A stretch of DNA of 64,000 nt, taken from positions 62,001 through 126,000 of the forward strand of contig NZ_MZNT01000010.1 in NCBI RefSeq assembly GCF_002042965.1, given 5' to 3'. A program made the position numbers and the translations under genes. The notes under the pieces were generated by a model. The model had not been told where the DNA came from. It did no database searches and saw only the letters and a program-made list of their open reading frames with translations. Source of the stretch: Paenibacillus sp. 32352. GTDB taxonomy: Bacteria; Bacillota; Bacilli; Paenibacillales; NBRC-103111. Of the stretch, positions 8,856 through 17,480 are shown piece after piece. Each line of letters opens with the position of its first letter. The first letter of the stretch is position 1.

Positions 8856-10055
8856 ATGAATCGCTTATCCTTATATCTTCTTTCCATAGGCGCCTTCGTG
8901 ACAGGGACCTCCGAGTTGATCGTCGCAGGCATTTTACCGGCCATAGCCGATGACCTCGGCGTTTCCGTTGCCTTGGCCGGACAGCTTATTACGGTGTTCT
9001 CCCTTTCCTTTGCCATAGGAACACCCGTTATCGTTGCATTGACCAACCGCATCCAGCGCAAAATAGCCCTGTTAGTTTCCCTGGCCTTATTCTCTATTGG
9101 CTGCCTATGCTCCTTTATGAGTCCCGGATACGGCTTTTTGCTTGGTTCGCGGATTGTTATTGGACTTAGTGCAGGAGTTTACACTGTCATTGCTTTCGGC
9201 TCCGTCGCCAAGCTGGTTCCCCCGGAAAAGACGGGCAGCGCTATCGGCATGATCGCCCTCGGAATCAGCAGTGCAATGGTCCTGGGAGTCCCGTTAGGAG
9301 TCGTCATTGCCAAATGGTGGAGCTGGCAGGCCATTTTCGCCTGGCTCGCCGGAGTTAGCCTGCTGGTCATGCTCGGCATGCTTTGGCTTCTTCCCCGCAT
9401 CGAGGGGGATGCCCCGGCATCATTCGGGCACCAATTCCGAGTGCTTAGAAACCCCGTTATTGCGAGCGGATTATTCCTGTCCCTGTTCATGACTACGAGC
9501 TGCTCACTTATGAATACTTATTTAACGCCGTTTTTACTCGATATTCTCCATCTACCATCTGCTTCTCTGGGGCTCATGTTATTCGCTTTGGGAGTATCCG
9601 GTGTTATTGGCTCCCGGGTCGGAGGAAGCAGCGTCGATCGGTGGGGCACCAAACGGATAATATCCATCTGCCTGACGGCAATCATTGTGTCACTCGCGCT
9701 GCTTCAAGCGCTCCATTCTTCATGGATGTCAGGAATCAGCCTCATCCTGATTTGGATGCTTGCATTATCCATGCTTGTACCGGCGATTCAAACGTACTTT
9801 ATTCAACAAGCTCCACTATCGTCCAATCTGGTCCTTGGCTTCAATACCTCGATCCTCCACCTAGGCGTAGCGGTCGGTGCGGGTGTCGGCGGATTGGTAG
9901 TCCATACCGTCTCCACCGTGTTGTATCATCCTTGGCTTGCAAGCTGTATTGCAATCATCGCTTTAGCTATAGCCGCCCTCTCCTTTGCCTTGAGCAAAAA
10001 AAATAAACCGGCAAGTCACGAATCCGTGCTGCCTCATACAATAGAAAGGGGATGA
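8856..10055 (+). CDS. MFS transporter, DHA1 drug-efflux type (YtbD-like)
   Basis: A 399-residue membrane protein with 12 predicted helices. The N-terminal segment GTSELIVAGILPAIADDLGVS, the NRIQRKIALL loop 2-3 region and the GSRIVIGLSAG helix-4 block are typical of the AraJ/YdhP/YtbD subgroup of the major facilitator superfamily. It probably exports small toxic compounds by proton antiport. An ATG at 8847 overlaps the GAAAGGA ribosome binding site; the ATG at 8856, 8 bases after it, is preferred. Divergent from the HxlR regulator with about 200 bases between. Substrate unknown. Confidence 0.9.
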   Translation: MNRLSLYLLSIGAFVTGTSELIVAGILPAIADDLGVSVALAGQLITVFSLSFAIGTPVIVALTNRIQRKIALLVSLALFSIGCLCSFMSPGYGFLLGSRIVIGLSAGVYTVIAFGSVAKLVPPEKTGSAIGMIALGISSAMVLGVPLGVVIAKWWSWQAIFAWLAGVSLLVMLGMLWLLPRIEGDAPASFGHQFRVLRNPVIASGLFLSLFMTTSCSLMNTYLTPFLLDILHLPSASLGLMLFALGVSGVIGSRVGGSSVDRWGTKRIISICLTAIIVSLALLQALHSSWMSGISLILIWMLALSMLVPAIQTYFIQQAPLSSNLVLGFNTSILHLGVAVGAGVGGLVVHTVSTVLYHPWLASCIAIIALAIAALSFALSKKNKPASHESVLPHTIERG

Positions 10056-10185
10056 AGCCGCCGACATCATATTGTCGGTTGGAGGGCGGGGACACCTCCC
10101 CCCCACTCAACATATTTCGACATCCAAGTCTGCATCATGTCGTTTTCATACGACGTTGTTCGCCCTTTTTCGACTGGCTGCACTG

Positions 10186-11019
10186 TTACTGGCATAGCTT
10201 GCGAAAAGCGGTGGGTGTCAGCCCCTCGCTCCTCTTGAATATTTTAATAAAATAGCTGGGATGGTCGAACCCGACCATTTCCGCTATGCTCTTAACCTCC
10301 AGATTCTCTGCCTGTGACAGCAGCTCCTTGGCCTTCTGAATGCGAATTCGGTTAAGATATTCAATCGGCCTTGTCCCCAACGTCTGCTGAAACAATACGC
10401 AGGTATAAGGCATCGAAACCCCCAGCTGATCCGCCAGATCCTGCAGCGTGATAGTTCTGTTATAATGCTGTTCAATGTAGCTCAATGCCGGCTGGATCAT
10501 TTCATAATATTCATCTGACGATTCATGGCACTCAAATTGGGATGAATAACGGTGCAGATCGAGCAGCAGACCATATACCGCCTGGGAGCAGTCGTGGCTG
10601 GGAGGCATCCTCTTGGCGCTGAAAAGGGCATAGATCTCCTGAATCCGGCCTAATAGTTGATCCGGTTGTTTAATATCCAGCACGGTAGATTCATGAAAAT
10701 GAAGCGTTCTCAAAATATCCTTGGTCAATCGGCCTTGGAATTCAACCCATTGAACCGACCATGGAGACTCTACAGGATAATAATGATGCGGCACCGATGG
10801 AAACAGCAGCATCCCCTGCCCCTTGGATACGGTTATTTCCTTGTCTGCGAGCTTAAGCACCCCTTTGCCGTCCACGCATTGAACCCACTGAAATGTTGGA
10901 AGGCCATTTTTTCTCAATACCTCCGGCTGGTTCTTCCATCCCCCGATAGACGCTATATAGAGAGGCAAATGCACGTCTACTTCCGTCGGCGTATTCCATA
11001 TTTTCCGGATCAGATTCAT
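10186..11019 (-). CDS. AraC family transcriptional regulator
   Basis: A 277-residue regulator with an N-terminal cupin-like sensing domain (residues 1-150, including the VSKGQGMLLFPSVPHHYYP strand pair typical of AraC arabinose-binding-like domains) and two C-terminal helix-turn-helix units (ITLQDLADQLGVSMPYTCVLFQ and KSIAEMVGFDHPSYFIKIFKR). The ATG at 11019 is preferred over one five codons upstream because GGGAGAAG lies 6 bases before it. The HTH sequence LGTRPIEYLNRIRIQKAKELL is the usual linker helix. Its target may be the SLH gene on the other side of the intergenic region, but no half-sites were identified. Confidence 0.9.
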   Translation of the reverse strand: MNLIRKIWNTPTEVDVHLPLYIASIGGWKNQPEVLRKNGLPTFQWVQCVDGKGVLKLADKEITVSKGQGMLLFPSVPHHYYPVESPWSVQWVEFQGRLTKDILRTLHFHESTVLDIKQPDQLLGRIQEIYALFSAKRMPPSHDCSQAVYGLLLDLHRYSSQFECHESSDEYYEMIQPALSYIEQHYNRTITLQDLADQLGVSMPYTCVLFQQTLGTRPIEYLNRIRIQKAKELLSQAENLEVKSIAEMVGFDHPSYFIKIFKRSEGLTPTAFRKLCQ

Positions 11020-11258
11020 GTTCACTTCTCCCAATAACAGTTTAATATTGTTATATTATCACAAAATAGTCTGATTGATTCCATAAAATACTAGATGTTA
11101 TTATGATACATGTCAAAAGGATAATCAATTTAAATATTTAAACTCCAAGAGAAATAAAATGAAAGTAACCCTACAATAATGGGATAATATGTAAATTTTA
11201 TAACGCGTTATCGCTATGACTTTCCTGCTTAGATTATAGGTTTACAAGCATGATATTT

Positions 11259-11273
11259 TTGCAAGCGCTTTAC
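11259..11273 (+). promoter_or_regulatory. Degenerate catabolite-response-like site
   Basis: TTGCAAGCGCTTTAC matches the first 13 positions of the Firmicute CcpA consensus WTGNAANCGNWNNCW and fails at the last two. It may be an auxiliary site for the better match at 11504. Confidence 0.45.
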
Positions 11274-11503
11274 TTTTTTCGACTTAATTCTACTTTCGCA
11301 TATTCAAAAACTAATACTAAACTACTCTGTCCCTTCTATCGAAGGACCTACTGGATACCCCACACTACATGATCTCTTGCCCGATGTGAATCCAAATACC
11401 TAAGGAGCGAGAGCATGCGAGCTCATCATTGCCATCCGACATAACGGAACCAAAGCCATTTATTCCAGCAGCGATGAGATGACTCCCATTTAGCTTTTTT
11501 TCA

Positions 11504-11518
11504 TTGTAAGCGCTAACA
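11504..11518 (+). promoter_or_regulatory. Catabolite-response element (cre)
   Basis: TTGTAAGCGCTAACA fits every position of the CcpA consensus WTGNAANCGNWNNCW. It lies about 188 bases before the SLH start codon, so expression of the surface protein may follow carbon catabolite control. Function inferred from the match alone; another LacI-family protein could also use it. Confidence 0.7.
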
Positions 11519-11705
11519 CTATGGATGATCAAGGAAATATATGTATTTGTTCAAAAAAAAAAAAATAAGATGCATGTGACATTTCTAATGCACCGCATGC
11601 ACTTTATTATAAATAGCTTCAAATGTAAAAAAACAAATAAAGAGAGAACATTTTTGTGGTACGAGTGGGTTCAATACAACAAAAACATGTTATGGAGGGG
11701 CAGCA

Positions 11706-14700
11706 ATGAAACGTATTATTTCAACCGTCATCTCATTATCCATGGTTTTCGCGATGGTACCCGGTATCGCAGGAGCAGCAGACGCTCCCAAGGATTCTTC
11801 TTCGTTCAGCGATTTGAAAGACCTCGATGCCGCTTCGAAGGCCAAATTCGATGAGATGCTGAAAGCAGGCATATTTGATGGAGTGCAGGATGGCTTGTTC
11901 GGTCTGAAGGACAAAATGACACGCGCCCAATTTGCCAAGGTCGCTGCACAGATCTTTCAGTTAAAAACGGACATGACGTTAAAAACCTCAAGCTTCACCG
12001 ATGTGTTATCAGATGATCCGTCAAACGGATATGCATTGCCCTACATAGAGGCTATTTCCAAAGCCGGTATTACCGACGGAGTCGGAGACGGGCTGTTTAA
12101 CCCCGGCGGACAAGTTACCAAGGAGCAGCTGGCGGCTTTTCTGATCAAGGGCTTGAAGCTCGACGCCAAACTAAAAGAGACCAAAGGCGTTCAGGACGAT
12201 ACCGTATCGGATTGGGCCAAAAGCTATGTTGCTCTGGCTCTGGAGAACAAGCTGATGTCTAACGGACCCGGCGGAAAATTCGAAGGCAGCTCTCCTGCTA
12301 CCCGCGATTTGCTGGTCCTCTCAGCCTATGAGGCCCGCAAGCTGAGTGCGGCCTCCAAGATTGAAACAGTGACGAAGGTTTCAATAGAGAAAGCGGAGGT
12401 TACCGGCGCCAAGACGATTACGGTTACGCTGAACGGTGCAATCGCCGATACGGCCAAGCTAAATGCGACGGTAAGCCGTGGTTCGACAGCCGTTCCCGCA
12501 GCTGTAAAATGGAGCGAGACCAAACACCAATTCGCTATTGTAACGGAAAGCACCATGAATGAAGGCACCTACACCGTGAAGCTGGAAGCGGTAAAAGACG
12601 GAGGATTAACCGTAGACAAGGGCAAGGCCGACGTCACCGTTCAGAAGGAAACCATCACTACGATTGATTTCATCTCGGCGTCCGATACGATCGCCCAAGG
12701 GAACAAAATCACCGTTTCCTTCAAGGCGGTCAACCAGTACAACGAGCAGTCCGATCAGCCTGCTTCGCGCTTCGATATTCGAACCAGCCCAGATTTGACC
12801 GTTCAATCTTCACCCAAAGATCAAACATTCAGCATTAAAATCGACGATTCCTTCGACCGTAACGATAATATAATCTTTACGATTTCGGATCCGGACAAAG
12901 CAGTGCATGCCACTAAAAACTACCGGGTCGGGGATAGACAATCCGTCGCCAAAATCGAATTAGGCAAACTCATTTTGAAGGGTACCAAGAAAAAGCTGGA
13001 GGCCGGCGATTCCGCAACTCTCGAGTACAAAGCCTACGATCAATACGGCTTTCTGGTAACGGATCTTCCAACTTTACGCAAGGAAACCATCACCTATGTT
13101 ACAGGAGCTGATGCACTTGAGTCCGGTACGATTTCGGAAGACAGTGTTCGGGTGGATAAAGGCTTCGGCTTTTTCGAGGATGAAGACAATGACGATAGAC
13201 CGGATTTGAAAATTAACACGGCTCATATCGACTCCAGATCAAAATCAGCAGACCAAGAAATGACCCTGGCTGTAACAGCGAATGCATCAGGCCAGACAGC
13301 GACGACAAAAATTGTCGTAACCCCATTAAATGTTCCTTATGACATCAGCTTCGGCAAGCTTAGCGCTACTACGCTCGCATGGGGCGACGACGATGCCTAC
13401 CTGCCTATTGAGGTTAAAGATAAATCAGGGAATGTGCTCAGCACGGATGATGTCCTTCAGTTTGTTGACGATATCCGGGTTTATAGCACCGGCACAGCAA
13501 GAGTCGATATAGACTCGAGAATCGCCACCGAAGGTGTAGCTAAGGGCAAGATTAGAATCGGCGGGCTTAAGGTGGCCGACGAAGATACGCGCAAAGCCGG
13601 AACCTTGAGTATTGAAGTTGTTGTCGGCAATTCGGATCAGAAAGCAAGCTTTAACACAACGGTATCGGAAAAGAGACACCCGGAGCAAGTCTACGTTTCG
13701 TCCGAGCCAAAACCAAAGATGCTTCCTTCGATGACGTCCTTTGGCGTATCCACTAACAATATGCTTGTGGAAAATAAAATGAAGCTTAAATTCAAAGACC
13801 AGTATGGAGAGGATTTTGACAAAGACTATTCTGGCTATGAAGTGGATCTTAGCTTGAAGCGCACTGGCGGGACAGTTACTAATGCAGTCTACTTCTCCAA
13901 GGGCTCCTTCACCGGTACGCCAACATGGGTGCTGGCTGCAGACGAAGCATCATCCAAATATACAAGCCAGCTTACGTTTAAGGGTGATGACACACGTGCC
14001 GAAGGCTACAGCGCTCCAAGCACAAGCATCAAAGCCATCAGAGACACCGATCTTACCTTTACACCGATTCCAGGTGACACTAACGAGGCAACCTATCAAA
14101 TGACAGCCAAGCTGTATAAAGTAGATGCTAAAAATAGTACCACCCGTTCAGAAGTTTCAACCGTTACACGCACCGTTGATCTCCTTCAAGCCAAGGAAGC
14201 TGATAAATTAAAATACTCGCTTAAAGCATTTGCCAATGGGCTTGTGGCAACTGATGAGCTTGACTTTAACACGTTTGCAAGCAATCCGTCAGCAAGTCTG
14301 GCTCCATTCACACTACCTATCGTTAAAGCGCCTGCAACCGATATTGACGTTTTAAAAGGTTACTTCGCTGGAAAAATCGAATTGTCGGCTACCAATAATT
14401 CGAATGAAAATGTAGCGCTGCCTAACAACCTGATTCAGCAAATTAGTATAAGTGGAGGAGCAGCTGTCCCTATTGCAAAAATCAAAGTCGATTCATTTAA
14501 TTTTGACGCTTATGGCATTATGGGGACCAAAGAAGGAACAGCAGATGTAGCAGTCACCTTCCTCCCTTCAAATGTTACAGGTACTCGCATTGCTTCCCTA
14601 ACCAAAATTCAAGTCAAAAAGGAATATCCGACGACAGCCTCCCTGACAGCCGGGGAAAACGGCAAGGCCAAAGAAGTCTGGCTATCCTTGCTAAACAATC

Positions 14701-15044
14701 TGTCTCTCCACTCTGGGGATTCTGCAGTGAATGGTCAAACTCAACGCAAAAAGACATTCGGCGATTTGAAGCTTAAGGACCAATACGGCTACACCGAGTA
14801 CAAAAACTACGGCGTCTACCGTTCCGCCGACTTCTATGGCACAAAATTTGCAATCAGCAACGCCAAATGGTCCGATCCTGCTAACCCAGGTGTGCTCCGC
14901 ATCGATGTCGACACCAAAGCAGGTACAGGAGTTTATGTCTACGAGCCAGGTCCAGGCGGAAGCCGAATCATCTCCTTCACGGCCACTGTGTTTAGCGGAA
15001 ACAAATCGCAATCGGTGGATGTGTATCCGGATCCGGAGCATTAA
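11706..15044 (+). CDS. SLH-domain surface (S-layer-type) protein
   Basis: A 1112-residue exported protein. Residues 1-24 form a Sec signal peptide ending at AGA/AD. Three S-layer homology domains follow (about 40-85, 100-150 and 155-210), each with the FxDL..A/W....AI..L...GI..G pattern, for example KAGITDGVGDGLFNPGGQVTK; these bind pyruvylated secondary cell-wall polymer. The remaining 900 residues are Thr/Ser/Lys/Asp-rich beta-sandwich repeats with recurring phrases such as YDQYGFLVTDL, FKDQYGEDFD and LKDQYGYTEY, suggesting tandem Ig-like modules. No catalytic domain is visible, so it is probably a structural S-layer subunit. The ribosome binding site GGAGGGG lies 5 bases before the ATG. 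A terminator follows. Confidence 0.93.
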   Translation: MKRIISTVISLSMVFAMVPGIAGAADAPKDSSSFSDLKDLDAASKAKFDEMLKAGIFDGVQDGLFGLKDKMTRAQFAKVAAQIFQLKTDMTLKTSSFTDVLSDDPSNGYALPYIEAISKAGITDGVGDGLFNPGGQVTKEQLAAFLIKGLKLDAKLKETKGVQDDTVSDWAKSYVALALENKLMSNGPGGKFEGSSPATRDLLVLSAYEARKLSAASKIETVTKVSIEKAEVTGAKTITVTLNGAIADTAKLNATVSRGSTAVPAAVKWSETKHQFAIVTESTMNEGTYTVKLEAVKDGGLTVDKGKADVTVQKETITTIDFISASDTIAQGNKITVSFKAVNQYNEQSDQPASRFDIRTSPDLTVQSSPKDQTFSIKIDDSFDRNDNIIFTISDPDKAVHATKNYRVGDRQSVAKIELGKLILKGTKKKLEAGDSATLEYKAYDQYGFLVTDLPTLRKETITYVTGADALESGTISEDSVRVDKGFGFFEDEDNDDRPDLKINTAHIDSRSKSADQEMTLAVTANASGQTATTKIVVTPLNVPYDISFGKLSATTLAWGDDDAYLPIEVKDKSGNVLSTDDVLQFVDDIRVYSTGTARVDIDSRIATEGVAKGKIRIGGLKVADEDTRKAGTLSIEVVVGNSDQKASFNTTVSEKRHPEQVYVSSEPKPKMLPSMTSFGVSTNNMLVENKMKLKFKDQYGEDFDKDYSGYEVDLSLKRTGGTVTNAVYFSKGSFTGTPTWVLAADEASSKYTSQLTFKGDDTRAEGYSAPSTSIKAIRDTDLTFTPIPGDTNEATYQMTAKLYKVDAKNSTTRSEVSTVTRTVDLLQAKEADKLKYSLKAFANGLVATDELDFNTFASNPSASLAPFTLPIVKAPATDIDVLKGYFAGKIELSATNNSNENVALPNNLIQQISISGGAAVPIAKIKVDSFNFDAYGIMGTKEGTADVAVTFLPSNVTGTRIASLTKIQVKKEYPTTASLTAGENGKAKEVWLSLLNNLSLHSGDSAVNGQTQRKKTFGDLKLKDQYGYTEYKNYGVYRSADFYGTKFAISNAKWSDPANPGVLRIDVDTKAGTGVYVYEPGPGGSRIISFTATVFSGNKSQSVDVYPDPEH

Positions 15045-15136
15045 TACAGAGATTCATTTTGCAATATTTGTAAAATAAGACAAAAAAACTCATCTACTCA
15101 AACAAGGTTGGTTGTATCGCCAAATAGTGCATCAAA

Positions 15137-15172
15137 AAAAGCGTCCTGTTCTTTACGAACAGGACGCTTCTC
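15137..15172. terminator. Bidirectional terminator after the SLH gene
   Basis: A 13-bp stem AAGCGTCCTGTTC / GAACAGGACGCTT with a 5-base loop, preceded by seven A residues, lies between the convergent SLH and MFS genes. The A run serves as the U-tract for the minus-strand MFS transcript. Confidence 0.85.
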
Positions 15173-15180
15173 ATTAAATT

Positions 15181-16422
15181 TTACGCTGATTCCGCCGTTT
15201 TGCGAGATTCTGTAATCCGCTTGGTTTGAAGGACCAGCATGATAAAGTGCAGGAAAAAGACTCCCGAGATAATATAAAATACGACCGGTATCCCCATGTT
15301 GCTGGCGACGACGCCTCCGAACAGAGAACCCAGGACGTTGCCTAACGAATTGGCGCTTGCATTATAGGAAAAGACGCTTCCCTGAATCGTAGACGGAGTC
15401 AGGCTCCGCAGCAGCGAGCTGATCGAAGGAATCAAGCCGCCTACGCATAGCCCGGATAAAAACCGCGCCCCCATTAAAATCCACGGATTGGATATTTGCG
15501 CCTGTGGAATATACAACACCGAAATCATGAGCAGCGAGCATAGCAATACAATAAAGTGCCCGTGCCGATCCCCGAGCCTTCCCAGAATAGGAGCGGCAAT
15601 CATCGTCCCCAAAGCGCTCGAAGCAAAAATAAGCCCCGCCATGATTTCAACATGGTTCTCGATATGCATGCTCTTCACATAGAGCGTGATAATAGGACTG
15701 ATACTTTGAAAGCTTGCAGCGATAAGAAAGGTCGAAATGAATAACGTTAATATCGCCGGCTTGTGCTTCATGACCTCTTTCAAGCTCGTTCTCTCTGGCT
15801 TCTTCTCCCCCGATGCCTTCCATTTCAAATCGCGAAAATGGAATTTGGCATACTTTCGCGTCTCCTTGACACCGAACAAAACGAATACGGCTGCAATAAA
15901 AATGAAAAAGCCTGTGAAAAAGAACGAATTCCTCATTCCCAGCCATTCGGCCATCACACCGCCAAGCAGAGGGCCCAGCAGCTGCCCGGAAACCTGGCCG
16001 GTCTGAAGCGTGCCTAATGCTTTGCCTACTTGCTCCTTAGGCGTCTCAATAGCCATCAGAGCGACCGCACACGTCGAGAACCCTCCCATAGTGCCAAAAA
16101 GAGCTCTAAGCAGCAGCAATTGCATCGGGGTATGAACCAGCCCCATCGCTGCGATAATGATTGCGAGCCCGAAGCCCGATCGGATCATGGTTACTCTCTG
16201 GCCGTACTTATCCGAGAATTTCCCCCAAAAGGGAGATACGATGGCGATCATCAAATGATTGACCCCAAAAATCATGGCGGCCCATAGAGCGGCCTGCTTC
16301 ACATCGTGAATGCCGAGCTCCTGAACATACAGCGGCAAAAATGGAATAATCATTCCGATCCCGACGGAGCTGAAAAAAGTACCGAACCATAAAATGAACA
16401 AATTGCGCTTCCATGCTTCCAT
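15181..16422 (-). CDS. MFS multidrug transporter (MdtG/Bmr-like)
   Basis: A 413-residue 12-helix major facilitator protein. Recognisable blocks are FSSVGIGMIIPFLPLYVQELG (helix 1), WGKFSDKYGQRVTMI (motif A between helices 2 and 3), LLRALFGTMGGF (helix 4) and TGQVSGQLLGPLLGGVMAE (motif C of antiporters). This fits drug:proton antiporters. The open frame runs 78 codons further upstream, but that part is not family-like, while the ATG at 16422 has AGAAGG upstream and begins the standard N-terminus MEAWKRNLF. Monocistronic. Substrate unknown. Confidence 0.88.
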   Translation of the reverse strand: MEAWKRNLFILWFGTFFSSVGIGMIIPFLPLYVQELGIHDVKQAALWAAMIFGVNHLMIAIVSPFWGKFSDKYGQRVTMIRSGFGLAIIIAAMGLVHTPMQLLLLRALFGTMGGFSTCAVALMAIETPKEQVGKALGTLQTGQVSGQLLGPLLGGVMAEWLGMRNSFFFTGFFIFIAAVFVLFGVKETRKYAKFHFRDLKWKASGEKKPERTSLKEVMKHKPAILTLFISTFLIAASFQSISPIITLYVKSMHIENHVEIMAGLIFASSALGTMIAAPILGRLGDRHGHFIVLLCSLLMISVLYIPQAQISNPWILMGARFLSGLCVGGLIPSISSLLRSLTPSTIQGSVFSYNASANSLGNVLGSLFGGVVASNMGIPVVFYIISGVFFLHFIMLVLQTKRITESRKTAESA

Positions 16423-16699
16423 CCCGGATAGACCTTCTTTACTAGTAAATTGTGCAACAACCCTCTGGAATGCACTAGCCATAAGGACTATTGTTAGATT
16501 ACTCCCAAAGAACGAAAGAAACCATGGATTTCCATGCTGTGAAACATGTACTATCTTGCTTTTTCTCAGGTCACAGAAAATAGCCGGAAGCCTAATGCTT
16601 CCGATTAGATATTTCTGAAATCCACCCTTGACGAACATCCAATACAGTGGTACCATCCTAAATATAATTATTCATATGTATTTAGTCGGTTTTAAATTG
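16423..16699. other. Intergenic region between MFS and ssuE genes
   Basis: No gene is seen. TTGACG at 16628-16633 is 17 bases from TACCAT at 16651-16656, a possible but imperfect promoter for ssuE; its transcript would begin near 16663 and carry the hairpin and terminator annotated at 16700-16754. Confidence 0.45.
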
Positions 16700-16754
16700 G
16701 TCTACCGGTCAACTGGAGACTCCTTCCCCTATCTATGGGGCAGGAGTCTTTTTT
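16700..16754 (+). promoter_or_regulatory. Attenuator-like leader of ssuE (copy 1 of a shared hairpin)
   Basis: A 21-nt hairpin (16700-16720; lower stem GTC/GAC, upper stem CCGG/CTGG, 4-nt loop, internal loop TA opposite A) is followed by a complete terminator (arms AGACTCCT at 16717-16724 and AGGAGTCT at 16742-16749, inner CCCC/GGGG, then a T run). The hairpin and the terminator share bases 16717-16720, so the two folds exclude each other. The terminator ends only 29 bases before the ssuE start, so it must be read through for expression. Three more copies of the hairpin occur in this window at sulfonate genes. Confidence 0.7.
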
Positions 16755-16782
16755 ATTCCCCTAACCGAAGGAGTGTTATTCC

Positions 16783-17337
16783 ATGGCAAAAATAGCTGTT
16801 ATCTCTGGAAGCCCGTCTGCCAGCTCCCGGCTGAACGGTGTACTTCGCAGCATTGAATCGTCTCTGCTTGCGGAAGGACTGGAGCTGGATTGGATTGAGG
16901 TTCGAAGTCTTCCGCCGGAGGATCTGATATTTACGAATTTCCAAAGCCCTGCTATTGTCAAGGCCAATGAAATTATAGCCAACGCAGCCGCCGTCATTGT
17001 CGCAACCCCCATTTACAAGGCGTCCTACACAGGTGTAACGAAGACCTTCCTGGACTTAATTCCGCAGAAGGGACTGGAGGGGAAAATCATTCTTCCCGTT
17101 GCCATAGGCGGTACGATCGCCCATCTGCTTGCGCTGGATTATGCCCTCAAACCGGTTCTTGCCGCATTGGGTGCAAAGCTCCAACTGTCTGGCGTGTATG
17201 CGCTCGATACCCAGGTAGAGCGCCGTGAAGACGGTACCTTTGGACTGGCCGATGAGCTGGAGCAGCGCCTAACGGCTTCGATCGGCGAATTCGTTCAGGA
17301 GATACGACATCGTCTATCGTTCAGTCCCATCGCTTGA
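16783..17337 (+). CDS. ssuE: NADPH-dependent FMN reductase SsuE
   Basis: A 184-residue flavodoxin-fold reductase that supplies reduced FMN to two-component monooxygenases. The N-terminus IAVISGSPSASSRLNGVL is the phosphate-binding loop of the NADPH-dependent FMN reductases, and IVATPIYKASYTGVTKTFLDL plus LPVAIGGTIAHLLALDYALKPVL are SsuE signatures. The start at 16783 follows GAAGGAG. It is the first gene of an organosulfur cluster whose three downstream LLM monooxygenases need exactly this cofactor. The leader holds a terminator that overlaps a shared hairpin, so expression is probably attenuation-controlled. Confidence 0.93.
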   Translation: MAKIAVISGSPSASSRLNGVLRSIESSLLAEGLELDWIEVRSLPPEDLIFTNFQSPAIVKANEIIANAAAVIVATPIYKASYTGVTKTFLDLIPQKGLEGKIILPVAIGGTIAHLLALDYALKPVLAALGAKLQLSGVYALDTQVERREDGTFGLADELEQRLTASIGEFVQEIRHRLSFSPIA

Positions 17338-17381
17338 TGCTTAAAACACTGGTAAATATCAATATCATCCATACCGTCCAT

Positions 17382-17451
17382 AAGCCGATTGGATAACCAA
17401 AGGCTTCCAGCTGTCGCCCTATCGAGGTTCGACAGGTCCGGAAGTCTTTTA
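17382..17451 (+). promoter_or_regulatory. Attenuator-like hairpin and terminator between ssuE and LLM genes (copy 2)
   Basis: The 21-nt hairpin at 17384-17404 (GCC/GGC lower stem, TTGG/CCAA upper stem, loop ATAA, internal loop GA opposite A) overlaps the 5' arm of a two-part terminator: GGCTTCC at 17402-17408 pairs with GGAAGTC at 17440-17446 (one G-U), inner CTGTCG/CGACAG, then TTTT. It differs from the copy at 27273-27293 at only three positions, two of which form a compensatory pair change. Confidence 0.68.
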
Positions 17452-17480
17452 TTATTTCATCAGACGAGGGGGAACCAATT

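Larger units (their letters stand above)
11020..11705. other. Long AT-rich intergenic region ahead of the SLH protein
   Basis: Between the divergent AraC and SLH genes lie 686 bases with no convincing gene. A nine-codon frame at 11415-11444 follows an AAGGAG but ends at once. The region holds two catabolite-response-like sites, listed separately, and a long A-rich stretch before the SLH ribosome binding site, in keeping with the long leaders of S-layer mRNAs. Confidence 0.6.

Noticed and set aside
11415..11444. Nine-codon mini-gene behind AAGGAG
   Set aside because: Too short to judge, without any accompanying attenuator structure, and far from the SLH start.
16640..16782. SAM (S-box) riboswitch upstream of ssuE
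   Set aside because: The sulfur context and leader terminator invited it, but the conserved S-box core, including the GGCAACC segment and kink-turn, is absent and the leader is too short.
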